From: Harmothoe impar
Lineage: Eukaryota; Annelida; Polychaeta; Phyllodocida; Polynoidae
Direction of reading: 5' to 3'
Length of the DNA: 64,000 nt
Assembly: GCA_947462335.1 (NCBI GenBank)
Contig: OX381707.1
Location: 20,214,404-20,278,403 of the forward strand
A program made the position numbers and the translations under genes. Below are positions 53,220-64,000 of the stretch, one piece after another. Position 1 is the first letter of the stretch. Each line of letters opens with the position of its first letter. The notes under the pieces were generated by a model. That model did not search any database, was not told the DNA's origin, and saw only the letters and a program-made list of their open reading frames with translations.

Positions 53220-55560
53220 CATATCTATTGCATTAGGCCATTTGTAGAAGAACTGCAGCAGGTGGTGGGAAGTTTACAAAAGAAATGTTGGATGCAGACC
53301 AGAATATCTCGCATGATGTGGAGCTAATGCTTTAGTTATCTGACCTGAGACATGCGTGGGAGACCTGTGTCCTCAGGATGCCCTTACCATCACAGATCGT
53401 CATTACCGTGCCCTTTATTGCTCATATCTCACCCACTGAGCTGCGGCTCCCTGAGCTGCTCCCCACCACCTTTACCTTAAGGCGAGCTGCTCCTCCCCTC
53501 TCCTAATAAGGGGAAAGCTGTAAACCACAATATGCAGTATATACTAACAGGGATTTCTCTACACTATGGGTATGAGGGCTTCTGAGTCACCTGCAGTTAT
53601 GTTGTGATGTATGTAGAACTAGCTGCCTCAGTACTAAGACTGAGAGATGATTTTTCAGGCTTCTTTGGGTTTCTTTCGAGGCAGCTTTGATAGAAAAGAT
53701 ATTGATAACTTTATCATACTGTGACTAAGGGATGCTCCTATTTCCTTATATCCTGATCTAAATGCATAGCACAGATATTAACATCTTAAATGTTGCATGA
53801 TCTAGGAGTTCATTTAGCATCACCTCATAATGCACTAATGCAGTGGTGACAGGAATCACATTAGTGTTGCATTTGTATATCATTTGGACTCTTCTGAAGT
53901 GTATCATTCCAGTTTTTACCCCCATATTGGCCAAAAGAAAAGCCAGCATGTTACTAAAGTCATTTTGGTGGTTTTGGCAAGGGGACCGCAAATTATTCCA
54001 CCTGCGCATGAAATGTCACCACCCCCCTCATTATAACTAATGGCACCTCCCCAAAGGCCATGATAAATATATGTGCTTTTGTGATACCCATTGAGCACTG
54101 CAATAAAATGTTTTCACAGAGATATTTCTTTGCCACAGGCATTTGCAGTAAGGATCTCTGGATTAAACACATTAACACATAACTCCAAACCTGACCTATG
54201 GGATAGGGGCTTCATATGGAGAGAGAGCAATTTGCTCTAGGTTTGGTGAGAGGTCACAGGTGGGCCCTGTTACCCAGTTGGTAGTTAGTAGGTGTGTTAG
54301 GTCGAAGAGCTGAATGGGGGGGGGGCATGAATGACAAACAATGACTTCAGAATAAATCACCTCGGGAATGTTTGCGGGCTTCTCTACACGACAGCTGCCC
54401 ACTTGACAAGCACATTGAATCTATTTCCATCCTACCTTCCAATAAACATAACTAATTTACGACCAACATGTTGTCCTTGAAATAATAATGGCCAGCCTTT
54501 TTCTTTTTCTAACAGCCAAATCAATTTGACTGTTTCTATCCAATCTTAATACATTAAGCTATTATGTATCCTTATCTTGCTCCATCAAGTAGGTTCATTG
54601 GTTCTCTCCTCCCACTAGCATCTTCACAAATTAATCGGATCCCACACATTTTGCTTGATAAATATCTTTAGCTAACTGGTACCAATAAATACAAACATGT
54701 TGACTCCAGCAAATTCTCATTATATCCGTTTCATAGAGATTAAATAGTTTCATTGCAAAACGATTGTAATTCTGTTCCTGTATAAAGTTCATTGTGGATT
54801 GATTGCATTGCAAATGGCATATTTTTATTACTTGCTCATAAAATTCAATAAGAAACACAATAACTTACAGATATTGATTATAACAAAACACAATAGACTC
54901 AACACCTGCCTCGCTGTCAATAAAAACGTTAAATAGGCTTGTGCCTGGGATGTGTTGTTTTACACTACCGGGACACAGATCCGCATAGTAGACACAGCCC
55001 CATTTAAAGGTTACTTGGCCATTCCAATCAAAATCAAAACCTGCCAACACTGTAACCACCCGTCATTTTTTGTCCGGATCTCCTGTGTGGCCCACTTGTG
55101 TTTCATTCTAGCTCAAGATGACAAGCGTGTGAAAATCGTCCTGATCACAGTTTCAAATTGACCATCATGGCTACTTGCTGACAGTGCACTGGAGCCTTGA
55201 TGTGAAATCTACACTGCTCGTATCGGTCCGAGGGATGGCATCCCACTCCGTGCAGAGTGCACTTCTTTTGGTTTCGAATTTAGACTTTATATAATAGTCT
55301 TTTTCAGAGATATATATGGGTTCGTTGGATTTATTTGAGCTTGTGGGGTGACCACCTAGTGATGATGACTCTCTCACTCTGTATTGTTCTGTTTCTGCTC
55401 CCGATACCATCTGAGTCTACTGCCCTGTCTGGTGGGGAATGGTGCAATGTGTCCCTGGTCACTTGCCTTTGTTCGGCGTACGGTGATTTATTCTAGCCGA
55501 ATTGTGCTCTACATTACTGTAGAAATGCAGCTGGTTAAAGCCCATTGGATCGTGAACAGA
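53220..55560. repeat. Tandem segmental duplication D4, copy A
   Basis: Collinear with 55840-58080 at an offset of about 2.66 kb. Anchors are GAGCTGCTCCTCCCCTCTCC (53482 and 56152), AATAGACTCAACACCTGCC (54893 and 57556), GGGATGTGTTGTTTTACAC (54947 and 57608) and CAGTTTCAAATTGACCA (about 55147 and 57818). Confidence 0.85.
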
Positions 55561-55721
55561 TGAACATAGGGAGTAGTGGAGGTTTATAAAATCAGAAATG
55601 AATTGGGTAGTTTATTGGGTAGGTCATTCGGAGTCTGTCTGTGACTGCATTCAATACTATGTGAGTCTACTGCCCTGTCCGGTGGTGTATACTCAGAGGT
55701 ACATCATACCACTGTTCCCTT

Positions 55722-55778
55722 CACAGCCAAAAATAATTATCTCATTTCAAGAAAATGAGATAATTATTTTTGGCTGTG
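55722..55778. repeat. Perfect 26-bp hairpin
   Basis: The arm CACAGCCAAAAATAATTATC plus TCATTT is followed by the 5-nt loop CAAGA and the exact complement. It lies at the junction between the two D4 copies. Confidence 0.9.
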
Positions 55779-55839
55779 TTAGATCTATACATGTACCGTC
55801 AATTAAGCAATACATTTCCTCAAAAATGTAGCTGCTCAA

Positions 55840-58080
55840 AGCCCATTGGATCGTGGACCTAGGGACCTAGGGAGAAAGCAGATATGATTAGGGCAGTTTA
55901 TCTAATTCCTTATGAATATGGCTTATGCCATGGCGAACAACCCAATTTCAAGAGAAAAAAGGTGAAACTAAATGTGGAAAACAGGCTTTATTTATCTGAT
56001 CTGAGACATGTGTGGGTGGCTGCATCCCGCGGAGTGCCCTACTGTCTACAGCTCATCGTTACCGGTGACTTTACAGGAATGTCCTTTATTGCTCATATTT
56101 TACCCACGGAGCAGCTTGCTGAGCAGCTCCCCATCACCTTCACCATAACCTGAGCTGCTCCTCCCCTCTCCTAATAAAGGTAACGGTGTAAACCACTACA
56201 TGGGGTATACTCTGAGGGGTATCTGTACACTATTAGCAGATTAGAGCTTCTGGGGCACCTATGGTTCTTTATCCTACAAGATAAAACTGCCTTAATATCA
56301 GACTGAGGAATGCTTCAAGTTTACTAGGACTCTGGCTAGGTGGAAAGCAAATATCATGAGATCCCAGGAAATGTTTTTACAGACATTTACAAGCATTTAT
56401 GTTGTTAGGAAATGCAGCCATCATAAGTGCTTTATACTTTCGTAAATCCTTTTATTCACGCAGGGCAAAACTATGTTCATTTCTAAAACTCCCTGAGAAT
56501 CGAACAATGAGACTTTCACAGTAACAAAAGGCATCCATGCTCATTGGAGAAGGGGGAAGGGGCTTACATCCTTTGTGTCCACATATATATATATATATCT
56601 TAAGCCATCCCCTGAAAGGTTTCCAACAGAGAACTATGAATGATTTTCAATTTCAAAATGACAACACTAGACACTTCTAGCTTAATGGCTGCTCGACCTG
56701 CCTCTTTGTACTACCCATCTATGTTGCATTGCCTGCCATTAATCTGTCAGAACATCTTTAATGTCATTCCCACTAAGGAGCCATGGCTGCAATTTTCAAA
56801 AGACAGTGCTTTAAACTACCATCCTGCTTGTGTTTTATCTGTTGCTATGCCACTTCATGGGAGGATTTCAGATGATAATGAGGATACACTTTACCTTTAG
56901 GGACCTTTTAGTGCTTTGATACGCCAAGTGCTTTGTCATCATGATGCACGAATGCAGCCTTGGCGAGTGTATACAGTGTATTAATCCCCACTGCTACATT
57001 GGTGCATCATGAAGACAAATGAACGTCAACCACTGTCAACCATGAGGTATTATGCAGCCCAGTTAAGGTATTTCGATAGGGCAAGTCAAGATTGATGAAA
57101 TATTAAGGATGTACGTGGGTGTAATCTCAGTGACAATGGACAATATGTGCATGGCAATATCGATTTTCAAATCTCTTAGACCTTGGACTTTTTAATAGAC
57201 ATGTATTAAACATAAATAGTGAACAACTTGACTGGTTTCTTTCCATTTAATATAGAAGTCCAGACAGTTTTCTATCAAGCTTATTGTCCCCATGAGTTAA
57301 GCGAATCCTATACCTTTATTTGATAAATGCCTTCAGTAATAGATCCTGTTGACTACTGAAAACTTCTATTAAATACGTTTCACAGGAATTAATAAACTTT
57401 CATCACAAAAATCTTTGTATTTCTATTCCTGTATGAAATTAACAACACTGCAAATGGCATATTATATTTTTTGCTTTTGTGCCTCATTAATAAAGCGTAT
57501 TTAGTGTCCGACTAAAACAAGGATATTGTTTATAGTAAAACCCACTTTAGCTAATAGACTCAACACCTGCCTCGCTGTCAATAAAAACTTTAAATAGCGT
57601 TGTGCCTGGGATGTGTTGTTTTACACTACCGGGACACAGATCCGCATTGAAGGCACTATCTATGTGCCTCATTTAAAGGTTACTTGGCCATTCCAATCAA
57701 AATAAAAAACCTGCCGACACTGTAAGCACCTGTCATTTTTTTGTCCAGATCTCCTGTGTGGCCCACTTGTGATTCATTCTAGCTCGAGATGACAAGCGTG
57801 TGAAAATTGTCCTGATCACAGTTTCAAATTGACCAGCGTGGCTACTTGCTGACAGTGCACTGAGGCTTTGATGTGAAATCTACACCGTGAGTATTGGTCG
57901 GAGGGATGACAGCTCACTCCGTGCAGAGTGTGCTTCTTTTGGGTTTATTTTTGTCTTTTTATTTCAGTTTTTTTGAGGGGATGTGGGTTAATTGGTTTCA
58001 TTAGAGCTTGTGAACCGACCGCCCAGTGATGATGACTCTCTCACTCTGTGTCTGTGTCTCTCTGTGTCTGCAGTAGAATC
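55840..58080. repeat. Tandem segmental duplication D4, copy B
   Basis: Second copy. R1 words at 56895-57070 (GTGCTTTGATACGCC, ATGATGCACGAATGCAGCC, TTGGTGCATCATGAAGACAAATG). The best conserved part is 57556-57930. No ORF is conserved between copies because copy B has in-frame stops and indels. Confidence 0.85.
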
Positions 58081-59373
58081 AATTTTCATGTGGAAGGCAC
58101 TGCATTGGCTTGGAGCTTATTGCCACATACACCACACTATCATGATAAAGTGCCAGGTACCAAAAGAGCACCAAGCTTGTAAAAAAACACGCTAGCATTA
58201 CAGGGGTCTCAAAATTTATCTTGAGTACGGTGACCTGTATTAGTGGAGGATGAGGCTATCTTTCCCATAACACCTGCTCGAGACATATGTGAATCATTCT
58301 TCGTTCTAGCAGAGGATCAAAACCACCTACATCGAGTGTGTATCAAATATGCTTTACCTTTGAGGAATTTCACTAGGTAGGATCAAAGTATTTTGGGTGG
58401 GGTGGGGGGAGAGACCAAAGATGTTACAATATGAAAAGGACAGGTGGGAGGAAAGGTAGCAGGCAATAATATTATAGAGGCATGACAGGTATACTCTGAG
58501 ACATCCCGAGTCTGCAGATTAAATAACTCATGGTTGTCTGTATGGTGAAAGAAGAAGCCCCCACAGAGGGACAGAGAGGCAGTGGGGATCAGTAAAAGCC
58601 ACATAATCCAGTCTGAAAGTCCGCCTAGTTCACCCACCAGTCCCACCATCACCTCCCTCTCTCTCTTAGACACAACCCCCACTGTCACCCCTGCATCTCC
58701 CATTTCAACACACAAACCAATATAAGCTCCCACAGTGTCCGCCCCGGTCACTCACTACTGTCCCCATGTGTGTACAATGCATGAAGCCTGGGGCCCGTTC
58801 TATAATCCATTAAATCATATAGAAATACGTGGCATTGCCTTAGAATATGTTCTAAACTATGCTACACTGGACATTTAAAGTGGCATCAGCACCAAGCGTA
58901 TCCAACTAACAATTCTAGTACTATTCTAGTCTACTATCTGGTAAAGTGCGAGTGGTGAGAATGCCCCTTTAAGTTGCCATTCAGTTGCGCCTGCATTACT
59001 GCGCAGAACTGATCCTACACGTCTCCAGGTAATTTACAGCATTATATTCTGTGATGTTTGGGTTTGACGTGACATGTGATGCCATATACTTTCATGTTAA
59101 AACAAAGTATAGGGAATAGAGAAGGAAATCAGAAAAACATCTTAAACCAGTTTTTCTGCCCCTGTAATATAACCTAAACCATACATTTGTTCATTATTGC
59201 CCAGGGCTGCCAAAATAACTACACTTACTTCAAACCATATTCACCTTTGATTGTTTTGTTCCTGGTAATTGCCAGTGTGGATACCACTTGGCAACCTAGG
59301 GCAAAAATAAGGTGGGTCCTAGAGGAGACCCATTAAGCATTGCTAACTGAATAGGTGTCTATTTATGCAACAG
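58081..59373. other. Host intergenic DNA, no gene called
   Basis: A minus-strand open stretch at 58383-58751 starts with GTG rather than ATG in its longest form. It has a hydrophobic segment but no motif I know. Confidence 0.4.
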
Positions 59374-59474
59374 GTCCCTGTCCGCCGGGAGTAGCTCTCC
59401 CCAGGAGCCGCAGCTACAAGTGTGAGCAGCTCACCCCATCCATCTTCCTTAACGAGCCGCTCACTGCACTCCCA
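59374..59474 (+). other. Possible host exon
   Basis: After an AG acceptor (TTTATGCAACAG) an open frame reads CPPGVALPRSRSYKCEQL and TPSIFLNEPLTALP up to a possible donor (CCCA/GTAGGG). The residue mix is protein-like and no low-complexity repeat explains it. Not assigned to a family, and splice sites are weak. Confidence 0.2.
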
Positions 59475-59514
59475 GTAGGGGCCCTGCCAACACAGGGGGC
59501 TGGGAGGTCTACTG

Positions 59515-59614
59515 AGAGTGGACATGCAGTGGGAAGGATGGGGAGGCTGGAGGGCATTCATAATGCTCGGGAGGGATGAAGGACTGGAGGGGACGAGGGA
59601 AGTAGTGAGAGAGA

Positions 59615-59661
<47 letters not shown>

Positions 59662-60100
59662 GGGGGGGAGAGAGAGAAAACAGAGACAGTCAGAGACAGA
59701 CACAGACAGACAGACACAGACAGCCATAGAGTTGACATGCAGTGGTAGGGGATGGGGACGCTGGGGAGCATTCACAATGGTCAGGGAGGGATGAAGGAGG
59801 GATGGAGGGATGGAGGGATGAAGGGATAGAGGGACAGAGACAGAGAGACAGAGACAGTCAGAGACAGAGACAGTCAGACAGACCGCGATATAGTAAGACA
59901 GAGAGTAAACAAACGATAGACAGAGACAGGGGGGGGAGTTGGACAAGTCTGCTGAGAGTGGGCATGTGGTGTAGGTGAAAGGGACGGGGAGGTTTAGGGA
60001 CATTGAGAGTGTTCGGCGGGAGGGGGGAGGGGAGAAGGGAAGGTGGAGTAGGGGTGATAGCCTGGGGAGGCAGAGAGATATATATCGTTGTGGGACTCCC
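59515..60100. repeat. GA, GACA and GGAGGGATGAAG simple repeats
   Basis: GTCTACTGAGAGTGGACATGCAGTGG is partly repeated at 59732 and 59945. GAGA runs fill 59606-59685 and GACAGAGACAGTC units fill 59685-59900. Ser/Leu-rich minus-strand ORFs are artefacts. Confidence 0.85.
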
Positions 60101-60932
60101 ACACGGAAACTCTAGATAATCATGATTGAGCAGACACGTCAATTTGACCCTGTTGTCATGGTATGACAGAAAATACTGCATACATAATCACAGTAGGGGA
60201 GAGGCAGGTAGAATGATACCTGGGAGAGAGAGAGCAAGAGAGATACAGAGAAAGAGAGGGGGAGAGAGAGAGTATTAAGTATCTCATCAACGCAGCAGGA
60301 CATCATATTGATATGTTTCATTGCTGCGCACATTTGGAATTGGTAACTGTATCCATGGCGTCCATCGATGAGGAGATTTGCATCTTTTGAGAGGAATTGG
60401 TGAGAGGATGGTAATATTTATGATATACCTTTCATCATAAATATCAGAATAAAAGCCTAGGCAATTCCTTCCCTTGTAAGTTGTATTTGACTCCTATATT
60501 CCACCATACACGTCCTCGAACGCCAGCGTGGGGGGGGGGGGCTGGGGAGAATATATTTGACCCTCTCATAAAGTGGGGGGGCTGACATATTTTGGCCCAC
60601 TTGCATAAAAACAGGAACACTCCCTAAGCCGTAAAGTATCAACAGAACATATAAACCTGCCACGGAATAGCAGAACAGTTCTATAACACAATATGCACAA
60701 CACATCATCATACTGTATCAGACTAATTTGCTGGGGACATTCCTTATGGGAATGGAAAGGCCGAGCGTCGGCAGGGAGCGGATTAGGACGAAAAGGGAGT
60801 TTGGCACGGCTGTATTCAGCGCTGCCCCCCGACACCTTCCTCCGCCCGAGCTGACGGCTGACACGTGATGCAATTTGTACTAACTCCCACCGAGCTCCCC
60901 CCCCTCCCCCCCCCCTACACCGTGCAGCCACC
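60101..60932. other. Host intergenic DNA, nothing recognised
   Basis: G runs at about 60530-60541 and C runs at 60897-60915. No gene is supported. Confidence 0.5.
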
Positions 60933-61730
60933 CAGACCTGCTCATGGAGCTGCTCCCAGGCATGCTCCGCTACCTAGATCTGCTCACTGATGTGCTCATA
61001 GGACCTGCTCACAGACCTAGATCTGTTCAGACCTGCTTATATATTACCTCAAAGACCTGCTCATATACCTGGACCTGTTTGCAGACCTGCTCACAGACCT
61101 GCTCACAGACCTACTTACATACCTAACCCTGCAAACAGACCTATTCAAGGACCTGCGCACATACTCTGACCTGCGGACAGACCTAGACCTGTTTACAGAC
61201 CTAGACCTGTTCAAAGACCTGTTTACAGACCTAGACCTGTTCAAAGACCTGCCCCAGACCTAGATCTGCTCACATACACACACCTGCTTTCAGACCTACT
61301 AATATACCTGCTTACACACCTACTTACAGACCTGCTTACACACACGGTGACACACCTGCTCCCAGACTCACTGATATACCTGTTCACACACCTGCTCAGA
61401 GAGCTGTTCACACACCTGCTCACATACACACACACCTGCTTCAAGACTCACTAATATGCCTATTCACAGACCTGCTCACGGAGCTAGACCTGCTCACGGA
61501 CCTGCTCACAGACCTGCTCACAGACCTGCTTAAATACACACACTTACTCCCAGATTCAGTCATATACCTTTTTACAGACCTGCTCACATACATAGACCTG
61601 CTTCAAGACTCACTCATACACCAGCCCACAGACCTGCTCACAGATCTGTTCACAGACCTGCTCACATACATGTACCTGCTTAAAGACTCACTCATATACC
61701 TGCTCACAGACCCGCTCACACACCTAGCCT
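60933..61730. repeat. 800-bp minisatellite of GACCTGCTCACAGACCTGCTCACATAC units
   Basis: More than 50 copies of the half-unit GACCTG(C/T)TCA-CA are arranged with longer periods (CTACTCATATACCTGCTTACA and similar). Arg/Ser ORFs on the minus strand reflect this repeat only. Confidence 0.9.
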
Positions 61731-62322
61731 CTGAATTGCTTGTTGCATTACTGTCTGCAGAATGGCAGCATCACGTGTCCTCGCACGTTCTCGGGCGTCT
61801 CGAGAGTCGGCGCGGCGACAGTGAATATGACACAGGGGGGTGAAAGGGGAGGAAGATGAGGTGACAAAAATGAGAAATGTGATTGGAGAATTACCAGGGA
61901 TGCTCTGCATGGGGAGTGACAACCAGGGAAGAAATATTTTGCGCCGGTTGACAATGTGGGCAAACAGGGAGTCGTTCGTTGTTAATAATGCAATCTTCTA
62001 GGAATCAGTTCTTCTGCATCGATACTAGAGCAGATGATCATCAGACTTTCTGTGTGGCATGACAGCTAAATAAAGGTCCCTATAGAATATAATGAGTGTT
62101 AGATGAAGGTGATCAGCCATTAGCAGCTAGGCAAAGATTCACTTTTTTATTTGATCCTCATCTTTACTGTTATCTTTAATATTTTCTCATCTTTCCCCTT
62201 CCGGTAAAGTACATTGATCTGTAACATTACATAGATTTCTCCTTCTCCCTTGATACAGGTGCACGTACTATTATATTATTTGGTTCCTACATATATGTGA
62301 CACCATCTGCGAAAAAGCCCTT
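61731..62322. other. Host intergenic DNA, nothing recognised
   Basis: No supported gene or repeat. Confidence 0.5.
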
Positions 62323-62431
62323 ACCCAGTGGGCACAGAACATTGAATCAACATTGATGAATGGTTGACAATGCTGATTCAATGTTGATGCACTGTTGATT
62401 CAACATTGAACTGAAATCTGCGCCCACTGGA
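62323..62431. mobile_element. MITE of the CAGTGGGCACA family, copy 3
   Basis: ACCCAGTGGGCACAGAACATTG at the left and CTGCGCCCACTGGAT at the right, with TTGATTCAA words inside, as in copies 1 and 2. Confidence 0.8.
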
Positions 62432-62587
62432 TAGTACAGGGTACACTAAGGTCCCTTTTCCCAGTACATGCCACATATAGTAGCTAGAAGGAAGGAAATA
62501 CTTATATATATCCATGTTTCCTCCTCATAGTTACATCGTACTAGAATATCACCTAGTTCAGTTTGGCCATGTTGTGCATGCCTCTTT

Positions 62588-62768
62588 TAACCCTTTGAGC
62601 ATAGCATGATGCCTCAAGACATCATGATCATATATGACCAGCGCAGCACCGAGGAATAACTTGCCATCACTGCATTGGTGCAAAAGGTCAGCATGATGCT
62701 TGAATGCAACAGGGAGCTACTCACCGGGGCTGCATTTATGCATCAATAGCACTTTACCTTGAGTTAAA
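62588..62768. repeat. Dispersed repeat R1
   Basis: TTAACCCTTTGAGCATAGCATG, GCACCGAGGAATAACTTGCC, GGTCAGCATGATGCTTGAATGC and GGGGCTGCATTTATGCATC in R1 order. Confidence 0.6.
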
Positions 62769-63009
62769 GGTATAATCAATCTCTACCATTAAAGTATTAA
62801 GCTGTATCCTAGATACCTTAAATCTGCGTGCAGTGGTGTTCACTCAATGACGGCATGAACACTGCCACCACAGCCCTCACATGTTAGCTGCTATTTATAT
62901 GGCGTGATATTTTCAGCTGTTGTGACTTTTTAAGCTGCAACCATCCTGTCCTCCTACTTCTCTGGTATTTGATTTGTATTTTTCACTGCTCCCCCTTTTT
63001 GCATGCAGT

Positions 63010-63161
63010 CTACTCGGCTTTTTCACCTCCCATGCAGGCTAGAGCGGCCAATAATGCCGGCCCTAGGCGTCCAGGCGTCCAGGAGGCTGGAGCTAGTCAC
63101 AGGCAGGACTCTATAGAAGTGTCCAGAGAGTGGCAGCAACTACAGGAAAGGCTCCTGAAAG
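63010..63161 (+). other. Possible host exon
   Basis: A strong acceptor (pyrimidine tract then GCATGCAG) leads into an open frame with MQARAANNAGPRRPGVQEAG and SREWQQLQERLLK. A possible donor GTACTG lies near 63162. No family was recognised. Confidence 0.2.
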
Positions 63162-63534
63162 TACTGCAACCATCATATGGCTATTACCTATTCTGTAGCG
63201 AGAGATGGCGCCATTTAAGCCAACATTACTTCTCTATACGGATACGGCCATTTTTGGCCAATGGTGGATAGAGTATGATAATTAATGCAACTTAGTTTGA
63301 GTCTCTACCAAGAATGTGCAGGGAGAGGGAGGCCTGTACTGTAGATTTTAATGATACCTCAGAGAGCGATTCCTCAGTGGACATCTATCCCAGATTGGCT
63401 GGCAACAAGCTCGCATGTCAGCTTGCAATAAACCAGGTAATGTTACAATCATTATGACTGATCCTGAGTCAGCTTGGGACTGAAAGTGCTCCTAAATCCA
63501 AGATGGTGTCCAGTCCAGGAGAAAAGGCCCTCTT

Positions 63535-63665
63535 TAATGGCTGCATAGGGTTTTAGTCGTCATAATGCTGCAATGCAGTCCTGGCGACTTATTTGCGAAT
63601 GTTGCCTTCAAGTATCATGTAATTCCAACTTGAGGGTCGCCACAATCCATTATGACGACAAAGTA
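63535..63665. repeat. Dispersed repeat R1, fragment
   Basis: CATAATGCTGCAATGCAGTCCTGGCGACTTATT and AATCCATTATGACGACAAAG are diverged R1 words. The last 330 bp of the window hold nothing I recognise. Confidence 0.45.
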
Positions 63666-64000
63666 TTTTTCCTGATCTATCTCTTTGAATTTAGCAGATA
63701 GATTCTGCCAGTAGGCTATAAACTGGACGTATCAGAGGTAGTATGGCAGCTGTAAAATGCTCATGATATTATGGTCTCTATGGTAGAGAACTACTGTTAT
63801 TTTTCCAGTAAAATGGCCTAAGAGCTTTAGTCGCCAGGCCTAAACCTATAATGTGTTTCACTGCTACAGGCCTAAACCAATGTGTTTCACTGTAAAATGG
63901 CCTCAGAGCGGTCTATACCTTTACAGCCCAGTAGTAGAGCCTGGAGGGAGAATGGTGACCTTCTAGACGTTAGGTAGTTGGAGCCAGGACAGTAGTGGTG

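Noticed and set aside
58383..58751. Minus-strand 122-codon open frame with a hydrophobic segment
   Set aside because: The longest form lacks an ATG start and nothing identifies a domain. It could be an exon, but the sequence alone does not show it.
60933..61444. Arg/Ser (SR-like) ORFs on the minus strand
   Set aside because: Translations of the GACCTG minisatellite.

Overview
The window is metazoan-type nuclear DNA. About 53 kb is AT-leaning, repeat-rich host sequence in which I can defend no complete host protein-coding, tRNA or rRNA gene. One compact, GC-richer viral-type mobile element sits in the middle, at 20285-30754. The host species cannot be fixed from the sequence. The dispersed repeats, foldback MITEs, minisatellites and the Polinton (Maverick) suggest an aquatic invertebrate or a basal chordate.

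The element is 10,470 bp. It has near-identical terminal inverted repeats of about 373 and 392 bp that begin AGTAGTATAG, and it is flanked by a 6-bp target duplication (CTTGTG). These are Polinton/Maverick hallmarks. Inside, every ORF I recognise is open. In order they are an A32/FtsK-HerA-like packaging ATPase, a short protein with a basic linker and a GG-F hydrophobic tail, a 395-aa family of unknown function, a DDE integrase with C-terminal chromodomain, a penton-like minor capsid protein, a pVI/pX-like membrane-active basic protein, a double jelly-roll major capsid protein, and an adenain-type cysteine protease. A small Cys-rich ORF overlaps the protease. The left third carries an unrecognised 216-aa plus-strand gene and an Ala-rich, Cys-tailed minus-strand ORF. 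Their TATA boxes face away from each other.

No protein-primed DNA polymerase B is present, and no room is left for one. This is the main point of interest: a complete virion-assembly and integration module in a compact Polinton lacking the usual replication gene, with two unknown ORFs in the remaining space. Two tightly packed transcription units are suggested. One starts from an AT-rich box near 23130 and covers six ORFs with 4-16 nt overlaps or gaps of 4-11 nt. The other starts from a TATA plus TCAGT initiator near 28204 and covers capsid and protease.

Host layout. Region 1-20278 holds many copies of a dispersed repeat (called R1 here), a 1.36-kb tandem duplication (5085-7740), a 0.75-kb tandem duplication (15060-17310) whose second copy carries a 639-bp TIR element, long TA and CCTGC arrays, and several palindromic elements. 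The Polinton itself lies inside R1-related sequence. Region 30767-42000 is a roughly 4-kb tandem duplication. Its second copy was split by a 2.6-kb TA-flanked element built of CTATAGTA-type minisatellites and by a 0.9-kb TTAA-flanked foldback. Region 42000-64000 holds more MITE palindromes, a third large tandem duplication (53220-58080), a GA/GACA simple-repeat tract and an 800-bp minisatellite.
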